Source: RGIG4079 sp045596365 | GTDB lineage: Bacteria; Bacteroidota; Bacteroidia; Bacteroidales; Muribaculaceae | Assembly: GCA_045596365.1 (NCBI GenBank) | Contig: JAZOCE010000019.1 | Span: 62,001 to 126,000 of the forward strand | Direction of reading: 5' to 3' | DNA length: 64,000 nucleotides | Shown: positions 33,859 through 42,436 of the stretch, piece by piece | Layout of the letters: every line of letters begins with the position of its first letter | Position numbering within the stretch: the stretch's first letter is position 1 | Position numbers and translations under genes: made by a program | The notes under the pieces: model-generated | Seen by the model: the letters and a program-made list of their open reading frames with translations, nothing else | Told to the model about the DNA's origin: nothing | The model's database searches: none

Positions 33859-34878
33859 GTGAAAAAGATTTGCTTATTTTTTAGCTTGATATTGAGCGTG
33901 TTGCTGTTCTCATGTGGAGATAGCACTGAATTCCGTATTGCCGGTGTTATAAATGGGATGGGAACACAAAATATTAAAATTATATATTATGCCAATGGTG
34001 CAGTTCGTGAAAGTCGTGCCATAGTAATTGATGGGAAATTTTCGGTTGTTGGAAATGCCCCGGAACCCACATTGGTTGAAATACAAACTACCAATGGTGT
34101 TTTGTTGGGACACTTAATGGTGGAGAACGGAGAGACAGTAGAATGCAAACTCGAAAATGGTAACAGATATAAAGCATCGTTCGAAGGGAATGAGGTCTCA
34201 GAAAAATGGGGAAAATTTTTGACTGATAATTCGACAGTATTATCATCAGACAACATCGACCTACGAAACGATTTAATTGCTCAATATGTCTCAAAACACA
34301 AAGAAGAATTGTTCTCAACTGTCTTGATGTTGACAGAATACTATTGCCCTGATAATGAAAGAACTGCTGACTCGATATTAAGGGCTATATCGGAACATGC
34401 CCGACCTCATTCATTGGTTGAAGGCCATGAAGCAATGTTTGCACATGTCAATTCGGCTACAGCTCATAATAATATTCTCCCAATGAAGATTTATTGCAAA
34501 GATGACTCGTTGATGACTTATAACCCTGCGTTGTCTTCTTATTCGGTTTTGGGGTTCACCGATGATGATAAATCGGCACGCGATTCTATCGTTCCGCAAT
34601 TTAAGAAGTTGAGCAAAGGGAAGAAATCACGTCAATTAAAGATTTTTGATGTTTCCTTGGCTACAGATACATCAACATGGAAACGCATCACACGCAAAGA
34701 CTCTGCCAATTGGGTACAATGCTGGGCATTAGGATCGGTGAGAGCTAAGGGTATAGATCGATTGTCGATACCTCGCTTACCCTATTTTATTGTTGTCGAT
34801 TCTACCGGAAAGCAATTATATCGAGGCTCGTCAATAACAAAAGCCTCAAAAGTGCTTGATTCTCAAATGAAGAAATAA
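33859..34878 (+). CDS. DUF4369 lipoprotein with thioredoxin-like domain lacking CxxC
   Basis: From the GTG at 33859 this is a 339-residue lipoprotein: signal (M/V)KKICLFFSLILSVLLFSC with Cys19. An N-terminal beta domain (about 25-110) resembles DUF4369, and the C-terminal half looks like a TlpA/thioredoxin fold (VLGFTDDDKSARDS, SLATDTSTWKRIT, IPRLPYFIVVDSTGKQLYRG, where the cis-Pro region is seen as RLPYFIVV). The CxxC redox pair is missing: the helix start reads FTDDDKSARDS. So it may bind partners rather than do redox chemistry. It begins the operon with comM (15 bases after it). Confidence 0.78.
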   Translation: MKKICLFFSLILSVLLFSCGDSTEFRIAGVINGMGTQNIKIIYYANGAVRESRAIVIDGKFSVVGNAPEPTLVEIQTTNGVLLGHLMVENGETVECKLENGNRYKASFEGNEVSEKWGKFLTDNSTVLSSDNIDLRNDLIAQYVSKHKEELFSTVLMLTEYYCPDNERTADSILRAISEHARPHSLVEGHEAMFAHVNSATAHNNILPMKIYCKDDSLMTYNPALSSYSVLGFTDDDKSARDSIVPQFKKLSKGKKSRQLKIFDVSLATDTSTWKRITRKDSANWVQCWALGSVRAKGIDRLSIPRLPYFIVVDSTGKQLYRGSSITKASKVLDSQMKK

Positions 34879-34893
34879 AAAAGGAATTCTGCT

Positions 34894-36438
34894 ATGTTGG
34901 TAAAGGTATATGGTGCAGCTGTGCAAGGAATTGATGCCTTGCAAGTAACCATTGAGGTACTTGTTGATAATGGTATCTCATTTTGTATTGTCGGGTTGCC
35001 AGATGCAGCCGTAAAAGAAAGTTACCAACGAGTACAATCGGCAATGAAACAGTCGGCACTTGAATTCCCTCGTCGTCGGGTAGTGGTAAATATGTCCCCT
35101 GCCGATATAAGAAAGGAAGGTGCTGCCTATGACCTTCCCATTGCAATCGGAATTCTTGCTGCCGATGGCAAATTGAAAAGCGACTCATTAGGCGATTATA
35201 TGATAATGGGTGAACTGTCACTTGATGGCTCGGTATTGCCCATTAAAGGCGTGTTGCCCATGGCAATAAAAGCACGCGAGGCAGGGTTTAAGGGTATGAT
35301 AGTCCCTCAAGCCAATGTTACAGAGGCTGCCGTAGTCAACAATCTTGACGTCTATGGTGTGGATAACCTTGCACAAGTGATTTCATTTTTCAATGAGACC
35401 TACATGATGTCTCCTACCATAATAAACACCCGAGAAGAATTTAGCAAGGCCGTTGATCTGTTTGACTATGATTTTGCCGAAGTAAAAGGACAAGAAAATG
35501 TAAAACGCGCACTTGAGGTGGCTTGTGCGGGGGGGCATAACATTATACTTGTGGGACCTCCGGGCTCCGGAAAATCAATGATGGCAAAGAGATTGCCATC
35601 AATCCTCCCTCCCATGACATTACAAGAAGCCCTCGAAACGACTAAGATACATTCCGTTGCAGGAAAATTGAAACGCGGATCAATGCTGATGACTGCACGT
35701 CCATTCCGAGCCCCTCATCACACTATTTCGCCTGTGGCTCTTGTGGGAGGTGGAGGAAACCCCATGCCGGGAGAGATTTCGTTGGCCCACAATGGCGTAT
35801 TGTTTCTTGACGAATTTCCTGAATTCAGCCGACAAGTGCTTGAAGTGATGCGTCAGCCATTGGAGGATCGCCACATAAATATTTCGCGAGCGAAATATTC
35901 AATCGACTACCCGGCAGGCTTTATGCTTGTTGCTTCGATGAATCCTTGCCCATGTGGATATTACTCTCATCCAACAAAACAATGCATGTGTGCACCGGGA
36001 GCAGTACAGAAATACCTCAACCGCATCTCCGGTCCGCTACTTGACCGCATCGACATACAAGTGGAGATAATGCCTGTACCATTTGAGGATATATCATCGG
36101 CAACACCGGGAGAAGATAGTCGCACGATAAGAGAGCGTGTTATTGCGGCACGAGCAAGGCAAACGGAGCGTTTTCGCAACGAAAAAGAGGTATATTGCAA
36201 TGCACAAATGAATTCTCGATTGTTAAACAAATATGCACATCTTGATGCTGATTGTTTGAAAATATTGAAAGATGCAATGTTGCGACTTGATATGTCGGCA
36301 CGCGCCTATGATCGGATATTAAAGGTTGCACGCACAATTGCTGACCTTGACAATGCTGAAAACATCGGCATTGCACACATTCGCGAAGCTGTCAACTACC
36401 GCAACCTCGACCGTGGCTCATGGGGCGCAACCAACTGA
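34894..36438 (+). CDS. comM: ComM/YifB family AAA ATPase (Mg-chelatase-like)
   Basis: This 514-residue protein has three parts: an N-terminal Lon-protease-like (ChlI) domain (about 1-170), a central AAA+ ATPase with Walker A GPPGSGKS (about 218-225) and Walker B LFLDEFPEF, and a C-terminal Mg-chelatase-like domain with a zinc-type CPCGYYSHPTKQCMC cluster. ComM is a hexameric helicase that promotes branch migration during natural transformation in Vibrio and Haemophilus; YifB homologues exist widely, including in non-competent species, so the role here is inferred. An AAGGA sequence lies about 8 bases before the ATG. It is cotranscribed with the lipoprotein upstream and the flavoprotein downstream. 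Confidence 0.9.
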   Translation: MLVKVYGAAVQGIDALQVTIEVLVDNGISFCIVGLPDAAVKESYQRVQSAMKQSALEFPRRRVVVNMSPADIRKEGAAYDLPIAIGILAADGKLKSDSLGDYMIMGELSLDGSVLPIKGVLPMAIKAREAGFKGMIVPQANVTEAAVVNNLDVYGVDNLAQVISFFNETYMMSPTIINTREEFSKAVDLFDYDFAEVKGQENVKRALEVACAGGHNIILVGPPGSGKSMMAKRLPSILPPMTLQEALETTKIHSVAGKLKRGSMLMTARPFRAPHHTISPVALVGGGGNPMPGEISLAHNGVLFLDEFPEFSRQVLEVMRQPLEDRHINISRAKYSIDYPAGFMLVASMNPCPCGYYSHPTKQCMCAPGAVQKYLNRISGPLLDRIDIQVEIMPVPFEDISSATPGEDSRTIRERVIAARARQTERFRNEKEVYCNAQMNSRLLNKYAHLDADCLKILKDAMLRLDMSARAYDRILKVARTIADLDNAENIGIAHIREAVNYRNLDRGSWGATN

Positions 36439-36453
36439 TTAAAATTTAAAATT

Positions 36454-37638
36454 ATGAATCTAAAAGAGATTAAAAAAGGAGTTTATTATGTAGGGGTGAA
36501 TGATCGCACAACGCAACGATTTGAGGCGTTGTGGCCGTTGCCCTATGGTGTGTCTTATAACTCTTATATTGTTACGGGAGAGAAAACTGCTCTTATTGAT
36601 GGGGTAGAAATCAGCCAATGTGACAATTTGGTAAAACACATAAAAGAGATAATCGGGGATAAACATCCTGACTATCTTGTGATTAACCACATGGAACCTG
36701 ACCACTCGGGAGCGATAAAAGTGTTGCGTGGTTATTATCCCAATATGACAATTGTGGGAAATGCCAAGACTCTTGAAATGGTTAACGGCTTTTATGGGAT
36801 ATCTAAAAATGTGATTGCAGTCAAGGATAATGATACTCTTGACCTTGGAGGTAAAACATTGTCATTCCGCTTGACACCCATGGTGCATTGGCCGGAAACA
36901 ATGATGACTTATATTGTCGAAGACAAGGTGTTGTTTTCAGGAGATGCTTTTGGTTGTTTCGGGGCATTGAATGGAGCAGTTGTTGATGAGGAGATGGAAG
37001 TTGAGCCATATATCCCGGAGATGTATCGTTATTATTCCAACATTGTAGGGAAATATGGAATGCCTGTGCAAAAAGCTCTTGCTAAGACATCCGATTTGGA
37101 AATAGATTATATATGTTCTACTCATGGACCGGTGTGGCATAAGAACTTGGGAAAAGTTGTTTCAATCTATGATAAATTGAGCAAATATGAAGCAGAAGAT
37201 GGTGTTGTAATTATTTATGGCTCAATGTATGGTAACACTCAAGAGATGGCCGAAGCTATTGCGACACGATTGGCAGAAAGAGGAGTGAAGAAAATTAAGA
37301 TGCACAATGTATCTTATTCTCATTTGTCTTATATCCTAAGCGATATATTCCAATACAAAGGACTTATAATCGGTGCGCCAACCTATTCAAATACTCTTTT
37401 CCCTCTCATAGAGTCAGTTGTTCAGGCTATTAAAACACGCGAATTGAAAAATCGTGTTGTTGGATCGTTTGGCTCGTTTACTTGGGCATCAAAGGCCGTA
37501 AAACGCATTAATGAGATGCTTGAAGATAGTCATCTGTTGGATGCCGAAATTACATCGGTGGAGAACAAACAGGCTCCGGATAAAGACACAATAGAAAAAT
37601 GTCGTGCCCTTGCCGATGCAATCGTAGACAAAATGTAA
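36454..37638 (+). CDS. FprA family flavodiiron protein
   Basis: This 394-residue protein has an N-terminal metallo-beta-lactamase-like diiron domain (about 1-245) with the ligand motif HMEPDHSG (H-x-E-x-D-H, about 82-89), further His and Asp ligands (MVHW, SGDAFG, STHGP) and a C-terminal flavodoxin domain binding FMN (IIYGSMYGNTQEMAEAIA, about 251-268). Flavodiiron proteins reduce O2 or NO to water or N2O in anaerobes, protecting them from oxidative or nitrosative stress. The electron donor (rubredoxin or similar) is not adjacent. It starts 15 bases after comM. Confidence 0.93.
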   Translation: MNLKEIKKGVYYVGVNDRTTQRFEALWPLPYGVSYNSYIVTGEKTALIDGVEISQCDNLVKHIKEIIGDKHPDYLVINHMEPDHSGAIKVLRGYYPNMTIVGNAKTLEMVNGFYGISKNVIAVKDNDTLDLGGKTLSFRLTPMVHWPETMMTYIVEDKVLFSGDAFGCFGALNGAVVDEEMEVEPYIPEMYRYYSNIVGKYGMPVQKALAKTSDLEIDYICSTHGPVWHKNLGKVVSIYDKLSKYEAEDGVVIIYGSMYGNTQEMAEAIATRLAERGVKKIKMHNVSYSHLSYILSDIFQYKGLIIGAPTYSNTLFPLIESVVQAIKTRELKNRVVGSFGSFTWASKAVKRINEMLEDSHLLDAEITSVENKQAPDKDTIEKCRALADAIVDKM

Positions 37639-37645
37639 CCCTTAG

Positions 37646-37677
37646 TTGTTTTTTATTGCCTAAAAGTTGTAACTTTG
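37646..37677 (+). promoter_or_regulatory. Promoter of the cysE-rlmL-purD-pdxB operon
   Basis: TTG (37646-37648), a 21-base spacer and TAACTTTG (37670-37677) match the consensus. The start would be near 37683; the ATG at 37702 follows, while a TTG codon at 37687 is too close to the start site. Confidence 0.68.
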
Positions 37678-37701
37678 TGGTAAATATTGGAATTAACAGC
37701 T

Positions 37702-38625
37702 ATGGAGCAGACAAATCAACGCGTGAAACGTATTGCCGAGACGGTTTCGGAATTATCACGCCCTGAAAATTTGCATAGTGTGTGCCACATGAGGTGGCAA
37801 GGAGAACCATTGCCGTCGCAGCGAGCAGTGGCAGAGATTGTGGATTTGTGTCGTGCTCTGATTTTTCCCGGTTTTTTTGGCGAAGGCGAGGTGAGTCGTT
37901 TTAATGTTGAGTATCACACAGGTATTCGATGCGAACGATTATATGCAGTATTGGTAAATCAAATCATGGCTGGATTATGTTTCAATGTAGCGAGCAATGA
38001 AACACCTAACTTGAGTGAACTTCACAAGGCTGCAGAAGATAAGGCTGAGGCATTTATTTCTAATCTTCCCGAACTTAGACGATTGTTGACTACCGATGTC
38101 AAAGCCACATATTATGGCGACCCTGCGGCTATATCTACCGATGAAGTCATTTATTGCTATCCGGCAATAAGAGCAATCAGTAATTATCGCATCGCCCATG
38201 AATTGGTAAAGTTACAAGTTCCCATTATACCTCGCATGATAAGCGAGCAGGCTCATAGTGAGACAGGGATTGATATCCATCCTGCGGCAACAATAGGCGA
38301 GTCTTTTACTATTGACCATGGAACAGGGGTTGTAGTGGGAGCAACAGCGATTATCGGTAACAATGTCAAGATATATCAAGGGGTAACTCTTGGAGCAAAG
38401 AGCTTTGATACTGATGAAAATAATAATCCGATTAAAGGAATTCCTCGACATCCGATTATTGGCGACAATGTTGTGATATATTCCAACACTTCTATCCTTG
38501 GACGCATCAAAGTGGGAGCAAATGCAGTTATAGGAGGTAATATTTGGGTTACTGAAGATGTTGCCGAAGGAGAAAAACTTGTACAGGCAAAGGCAAACAA
38601 TATATTAAGATTTAAGCAAGAATGA
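37702..38625 (+). CDS. cysE: Serine O-acetyltransferase (EpsC-type)
   Basis: From the ATG at 37702 this is a 307-residue enzyme that acetylates serine with acetyl-CoA, the first step of cysteine synthesis. The C-terminal left-handed beta helix shows hexapeptide repeats and the family signature IDIHPAATIGESFTIDHGTG (in part), with catalytic Asp-His in the DHGTGVV block, then YQGVTLGA and GDNVVIYSNTSILG. The N-terminal ~150 residues form a helical extension longer than in E. coli CysE, as in the EpsC/SatA branch of Bacteroidota. The rlmL gene start overlaps its stop as ATGA. Coupled with metY in this window it would feed sulfur amino acid synthesis. Confidence 0.9.
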   Translation: MEQTNQRVKRIAETVSELSRPENLHSVCHMRWQGEPLPSQRAVAEIVDLCRALIFPGFFGEGEVSRFNVEYHTGIRCERLYAVLVNQIMAGLCFNVASNETPNLSELHKAAEDKAEAFISNLPELRRLLTTDVKATYYGDPAAISTDEVIYCYPAIRAISNYRIAHELVKLQVPIIPRMISEQAHSETGIDIHPAATIGESFTIDHGTGVVVGATAIIGNNVKIYQGVTLGAKSFDTDENNNPIKGIPRHPIIGDNVVIYSNTSILGRIKVGANAVIGGNIWVTEDVAEGEKLVQAKANNILRFKQE

Positions 38626-40157
38626 AAGAACGTTTTGAAATGGTGGCAAAAACATTCCAAGGGTTGGAAGATGTGCTTGCCGATGAATTAAAAAACTTAG
38701 GGGCTGACAATGTTGAAATTGGACGACGCATGGTGTCGTTTGAGGGCGACTTGGAGATGCTTTATAAGGCAAATATGTGTTGTCGCACAGCATTGCGTGT
38801 GCTAAAACCCATCTACAAATTTATTGCAAAAGACACCGATGCTCTTTATGAAATGATTAAGGAGTATGATTGGACACAAGTCCTTTCGTTGGATAAAACG
38901 TTCTCAATTGATTCCGTTGTCAATTCCGATGAGTTTTCTCATTCTCGCTTTGTAACATATCGCGTAAAAGATGCCATTGTTGACTTTTTCAAAGACAAAT
39001 ATGGTCCGGATAAACGTCCCGGAGTGAGATTGCAAGATGCCGATGTTATGATTAATGTTCACATTGCAGGTGATCGTGTTACATTGTCGCTCGACTCGTC
39101 GGGAGAATCACTTCACAAGCGGGGTTATCGAGTAGCACAGACCGATGCTCCCATTAACGAGGTTCTTGCGGCCGGTATAATCTTGAAGAGCGGATGGAAA
39201 GGCGATGGCCCACTGGTTGATCCCATGTGTGGTTCAGGAACATTCCTTGTTGAGGCCGCTTTGATAGCAGCAAACATAAATCCGGGTATTTATCGCAAAT
39301 CGTTTGCATTTGAGCAATGGAACGATTTTGATGAAGAGTTATTTGACCGCTTGTATAATGACGAGAGTCAAGAACGCGAATTTAAATTCAAAATCTATGG
39401 TGCCGATATCTCTCCAAAGGCAGTTGCCATAGCAGAGAGAAATGTGAAACAAGCCGGTGTTGCTAAATATGTTGATTTGCAAATCAAGCCTATCGCATTG
39501 TGGGAAGAAGCTCCTGAAAACTGTTTCATAATAACAAACCCTCCTTATGGAGAACGCATTAGCTCCGACGACATGGAAGGATTGTATGAAACGATAGGAA
39601 CAAAACTCAAACATGTATTCAAAGGTCATGCGTGGATAATTGGTTATAGAGATGAATATTTCAAGAAGATAGGTCTTGCTCCATCTTCAAGAACACCAAT
39701 ATTAAATGGTGCGCTTGAGTGTGAATTGCGTGAATATGTGATATTTGATGGCGATTATAAATCATTCCGTAAAGGTGGAGGCTCAATAAAATTGGGCGAC
39801 AGAGAGGAACGCCCTGAAAAAAAAGGGAAAATCAAGCGTGTTAGCGACCGTCAATGGAAGGAAGATGCTCGTCGCAAAGGTATGGGAGGCAAAGAGATGC
39901 GTGGACCAAAGCCGGAAAAACGTAGCGCTCTTGAAGAAAAATATTTGGCAAAACCTAAAGGTCGTGCCCGTCGTGAGGAAGAACCTGAGGTTTTGTCGGA
40001 AAACCCATTGGCAAAACGTCGTAATGAAGGTGCATTGAAATCAATACTTGGACGTACTCCGTCGTTGCCACCGGCAGAAGGTCCATTCATGCGCACTCGT
40101 CGTGGATGGAAACGTCCTACTGAAAATGGAGAAACTAACAATAACGAAAATAAATAA
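38622..40157 (+). CDS. THUMP-domain rRNA methyltransferase (RlmL/Trm14-like)
   Basis: This 511-residue protein has an N-terminal THUMP region (about 1-155) and a Rossmann-like methyltransferase domain with DPMCGSGTFLVEAALIA (about 199-215) and the N6-adenine/guanine-type catalytic motif NPPYGER near 306-312. It matches the N-terminal half of RlmL, which makes m2G2445 in 23S rRNA. The last ~110 residues are very rich in Lys, Arg and Gly, probably an RNA-binding tail; the tail is a repetitive low-complexity sequence. Its ATG overlaps the cysE stop. An alternative start Met7 exists. Confidence 0.9.
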   Translation: MKERFEMVAKTFQGLEDVLADELKNLGADNVEIGRRMVSFEGDLEMLYKANMCCRTALRVLKPIYKFIAKDTDALYEMIKEYDWTQVLSLDKTFSIDSVVNSDEFSHSRFVTYRVKDAIVDFFKDKYGPDKRPGVRLQDADVMINVHIAGDRVTLSLDSSGESLHKRGYRVAQTDAPINEVLAAGIILKSGWKGDGPLVDPMCGSGTFLVEAALIAANINPGIYRKSFAFEQWNDFDEELFDRLYNDESQEREFKFKIYGADISPKAVAIAERNVKQAGVAKYVDLQIKPIALWEEAPENCFIITNPPYGERISSDDMEGLYETIGTKLKHVFKGHAWIIGYRDEYFKKIGLAPSSRTPILNGALECELREYVIFDGDYKSFRKGGGSIKLGDREERPEKKGKIKRVSDRQWKEDARRKGMGGKEMRGPKPEKRSALEEKYLAKPKGRARREEEPEVLSENPLAKRRNEGALKSILGRTPSLPPAEGPFMRTRRGWKRPTENGETNNNENK

Positions 40158-40168
40158 TAAAACAAGAT

Positions 40169-41440
40169 ATGGAAAAAATGGATATTCTTTTGCTAGGATC
40201 GGGCGGTCGTGAATCAGCACTTGCATGGAAAATGAGTCAGAGCCCTTTGTTGGGCAAATTGTATATTGCTCCGGGAAATGGTGGAACATCGCAATATGGC
40301 ACAAATGTTGCCCTTTCTCCACTTGATTTTGATGCAATAAAAGAGTGGGTTAAAGCCAATGACATTAAAATGATTGTTGTTGGCAATGAGGATCCTCTTG
40401 TAAAGGGTATTTACGACTATTTTGAACAAGAAGATATCCTTGTTGTTGGACCATCGAAGGCTGGTGCTGCTCTTGAAGGAAGTAAAGATTTTGCCAAACA
40501 ATTTATGGTGAAAAACAATATCCCCACAGCTCGTTACCGCAGTTTCACAGCTGAAACAATTGAAGATGGATTCCGTTTCTTGGAAGAATTGAAAGCCCCT
40601 TATGTGCTTAAAGCTGACGGATTGGCAGCAGGAAAGGGTGTTCTTATTCTCCCTACAATTGAAGAAGCTCGCGAGTCATTGCGTGAAATGCTTTCGGGCA
40701 TGTTTGGCGCATCATCGGCTACTGTTGTTATCGAAGAGTTCCTTTCAGGAATTGAATGTTCAGTATTTGTATTGACCGATGGTAATGGTGGTTATCGAGT
40801 GCTTCCTGTTGCGAAGGACTACAAACGCATTGGAGAAGGAGATACCGGATTGAACACCGGAGGTATGGGTGCCGTTAGCCCTGTCCCATTTGCCAATGAG
40901 GTGTTTATGGCAAAGGTGCGTGAACGCATTATCGAGCCTACTATCAAAGGACTCCTTGCTGAGAATATAACATATAGAGGATTTATTTTCCTTGGTCTGA
41001 TTAATGTTGAAGGAGAGCCTATGGTCATTGAATATAATGTGCGCATGGGGGACCCTGAAACAGAGGCTGTGATGTTGCGCATCGATAGCGACCTTGTTGC
41101 TCTTATGAAGGCCGCTGCCGAAGGAAACCTTGGCTCACTTGAATTGAAGGAAGATCCTCGCTCGGCTGTTACTGTTATGATGGTCTCAGGTGGTTATCCG
41201 GGTGATTATGAGAAAGGTAAGAAAATCACAGGATTAGAAAATGTTACTGATAGCATTCTTTTCCATGCAGGGACTAAGGCTGTTGACGATGGCGTTGTTA
41301 CTTCGGGTGGTCGCGTAATTGCCGCAAGCTCTTATGGCAAAGATATGGAAGAAGCTCTTGCTAAGAGCTATGCAAGTATTGCATTGGTTGACTTTGAAGG
41401 TAAATATTTCAGACGTGATATAGGTAACGACCTACGCTAA
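40169..41440 (+). CDS. purD: Phosphoribosylamine-glycine ligase
   Basis: PurD joins glycine to 5-phosphoribosylamine to give GAR, in purine synthesis. The 423-residue protein shows the N-terminal LLLGSGGRESALAWK, the ATP-grasp domain with YVLKADGLAAGKGV (about 147-160) and the PVAKDYKRIGEGDTGLNTGGMGA block, and the metal-binding VIEYNVRMGDPETEA (in part) near 290. The length is standard. An internal Met4 is an equally reasonable start. It lies 11 bases after the rlmL-like gene and 15 bases before the membrane protein gene. Confidence 0.96.
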   Translation: MEKMDILLLGSGGRESALAWKMSQSPLLGKLYIAPGNGGTSQYGTNVALSPLDFDAIKEWVKANDIKMIVVGNEDPLVKGIYDYFEQEDILVVGPSKAGAALEGSKDFAKQFMVKNNIPTARYRSFTAETIEDGFRFLEELKAPYVLKADGLAAGKGVLILPTIEEARESLREMLSGMFGASSATVVIEEFLSGIECSVFVLTDGNGGYRVLPVAKDYKRIGEGDTGLNTGGMGAVSPVPFANEVFMAKVRERIIEPTIKGLLAENITYRGFIFLGLINVEGEPMVIEYNVRMGDPETEAVMLRIDSDLVALMKAAAEGNLGSLELKEDPRSAVTVMMVSGGYPGDYEKGKKITGLENVTDSILFHAGTKAVDDGVVTSGGRVIAASSYGKDMEEALAKSYASIALVDFEGKYFRRDIGNDLR

Positions 41441-41455
41441 TAGCGACAAGTCAAA

Positions 41456-42436
41456 GTGACAGAACACGATATTTTACGTTTCCTACATTCCCGATTTGGG
41501 ACAATGTTGATGATGGTAATTGCCATTGTCGCGACTATCGTGTCCTATTATACAGGAAATATTGCTGACATTCCGGGCGATACAGGAACGTGGTTGCCTT
41601 CAGCTGACGATTGGTTGCCGGCCGGGGGAACCTCTCTTGTTATTAATCTGGTGCTTAATGTGCTAATAGCAGTAATGTTAATCTTGTTGAACAAGAGATT
41701 TAATATACTGAGAAGCGCTTCAGACTTGTTTGCCGGATTGTTTCTCATATTACAGATGGCATTACCCTCGTTTATTGGGCAATTTTATGGTGGAACATTA
41801 CTCTGTGTTGTAGTCTTGTTCTTGACTTTTAAATTATACATGGCATTTAATCGCCCCTATCCATTACAACCCATATTTCTGATATTCTTTTTGTTAACGA
41901 TGGGCGCAATGTCGCAATATGCCTATTTGTTTTATATTCCGCTCTTCTTGATTGGATGTGCGCAAATGCGGATTTTAAATCTCAAAACATTGCTTGCAGC
42001 AGGAATAGGGATTATTACTCCTATATGGATATTGTGGGGTTTCGATTTGATTTCGTTTAAAAACATAGAACTCCCTCATATCGTAAATGTGTTTAGTGCA
42101 ATTGACAGTCATGAAATGTTACAACTATTGGTAACGATAGGGATTACTGTGATGGCAACTTTTGTATTCGGTGTGCTTAATCTTGTGAGGGTATTTAATT
42201 ATAATTCCAAAACACGAGCTTATAATGGTTTTATCTCCATTATGTCGTTTATTACCATAATTCTTGTTTTGGCTGACTATACTAATAGTGCGGCATATAT
42301 ACCTCTTTTAAATTGTTGTGCTGCATTTCAAATGGGGCATTACTTTGCCATAAACAATTATCAGCGTAGCTATATTGCAATATTAGGAATAATCGCAGTT
42401 TACATTGCTCTTTACTGGTGGAGCGTAATGGTATGA
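41456..42436 (+). CDS. Polytopic inner-membrane protein of unknown function
   Basis: This 326-residue protein appears to start at GTG 41456 and has about nine to ten hydrophobic helices (for example MLMMVIAIVATIVSYY, LVLNVLIAVMLILL, ILIGCAQMRIL region, YIAILGIIAVYIALYWW). The first loop (about 38-60) is Trp- and Asp-rich. I do not recognise the family with confidence; DUF6427-type Bacteroidota membrane proteins are similar in size and hydropathy. It sits between purD and pdxB, and the pdxB ATG overlaps its stop as ATGA, so it is translated with them. The ATG at Met17 is another possible start. Confidence 0.7.
   Translation: MTEHDILRFLHSRFGTMLMMVIAIVATIVSYYTGNIADIPGDTGTWLPSADDWLPAGGTSLVINLVLNVLIAVMLILLNKRFNILRSASDLFAGLFLILQMALPSFIGQFYGGTLLCVVVLFLTFKLYMAFNRPYPLQPIFLIFFLLTMGAMSQYAYLFYIPLFLIGCAQMRILNLKTLLAAGIGIITPIWILWGFDLISFKNIELPHIVNVFSAIDSHEMLQLLVTIGITVMATFVFGVLNLVRVFNYNSKTRAYNGFISIMSFITIILVLADYTNSAAYIPLLNCCAAFQMGHYFAINNYQRSYIAILGIIAVYIALYWWSVMV

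Noticed and set aside
39790..40157. Basic tail of the rlmL-like gene as a frameshifted second gene
   Set aside because: The frame is continuous with no stop or disruption, and Lys/Arg-rich tails are common on RNA methyltransferases.
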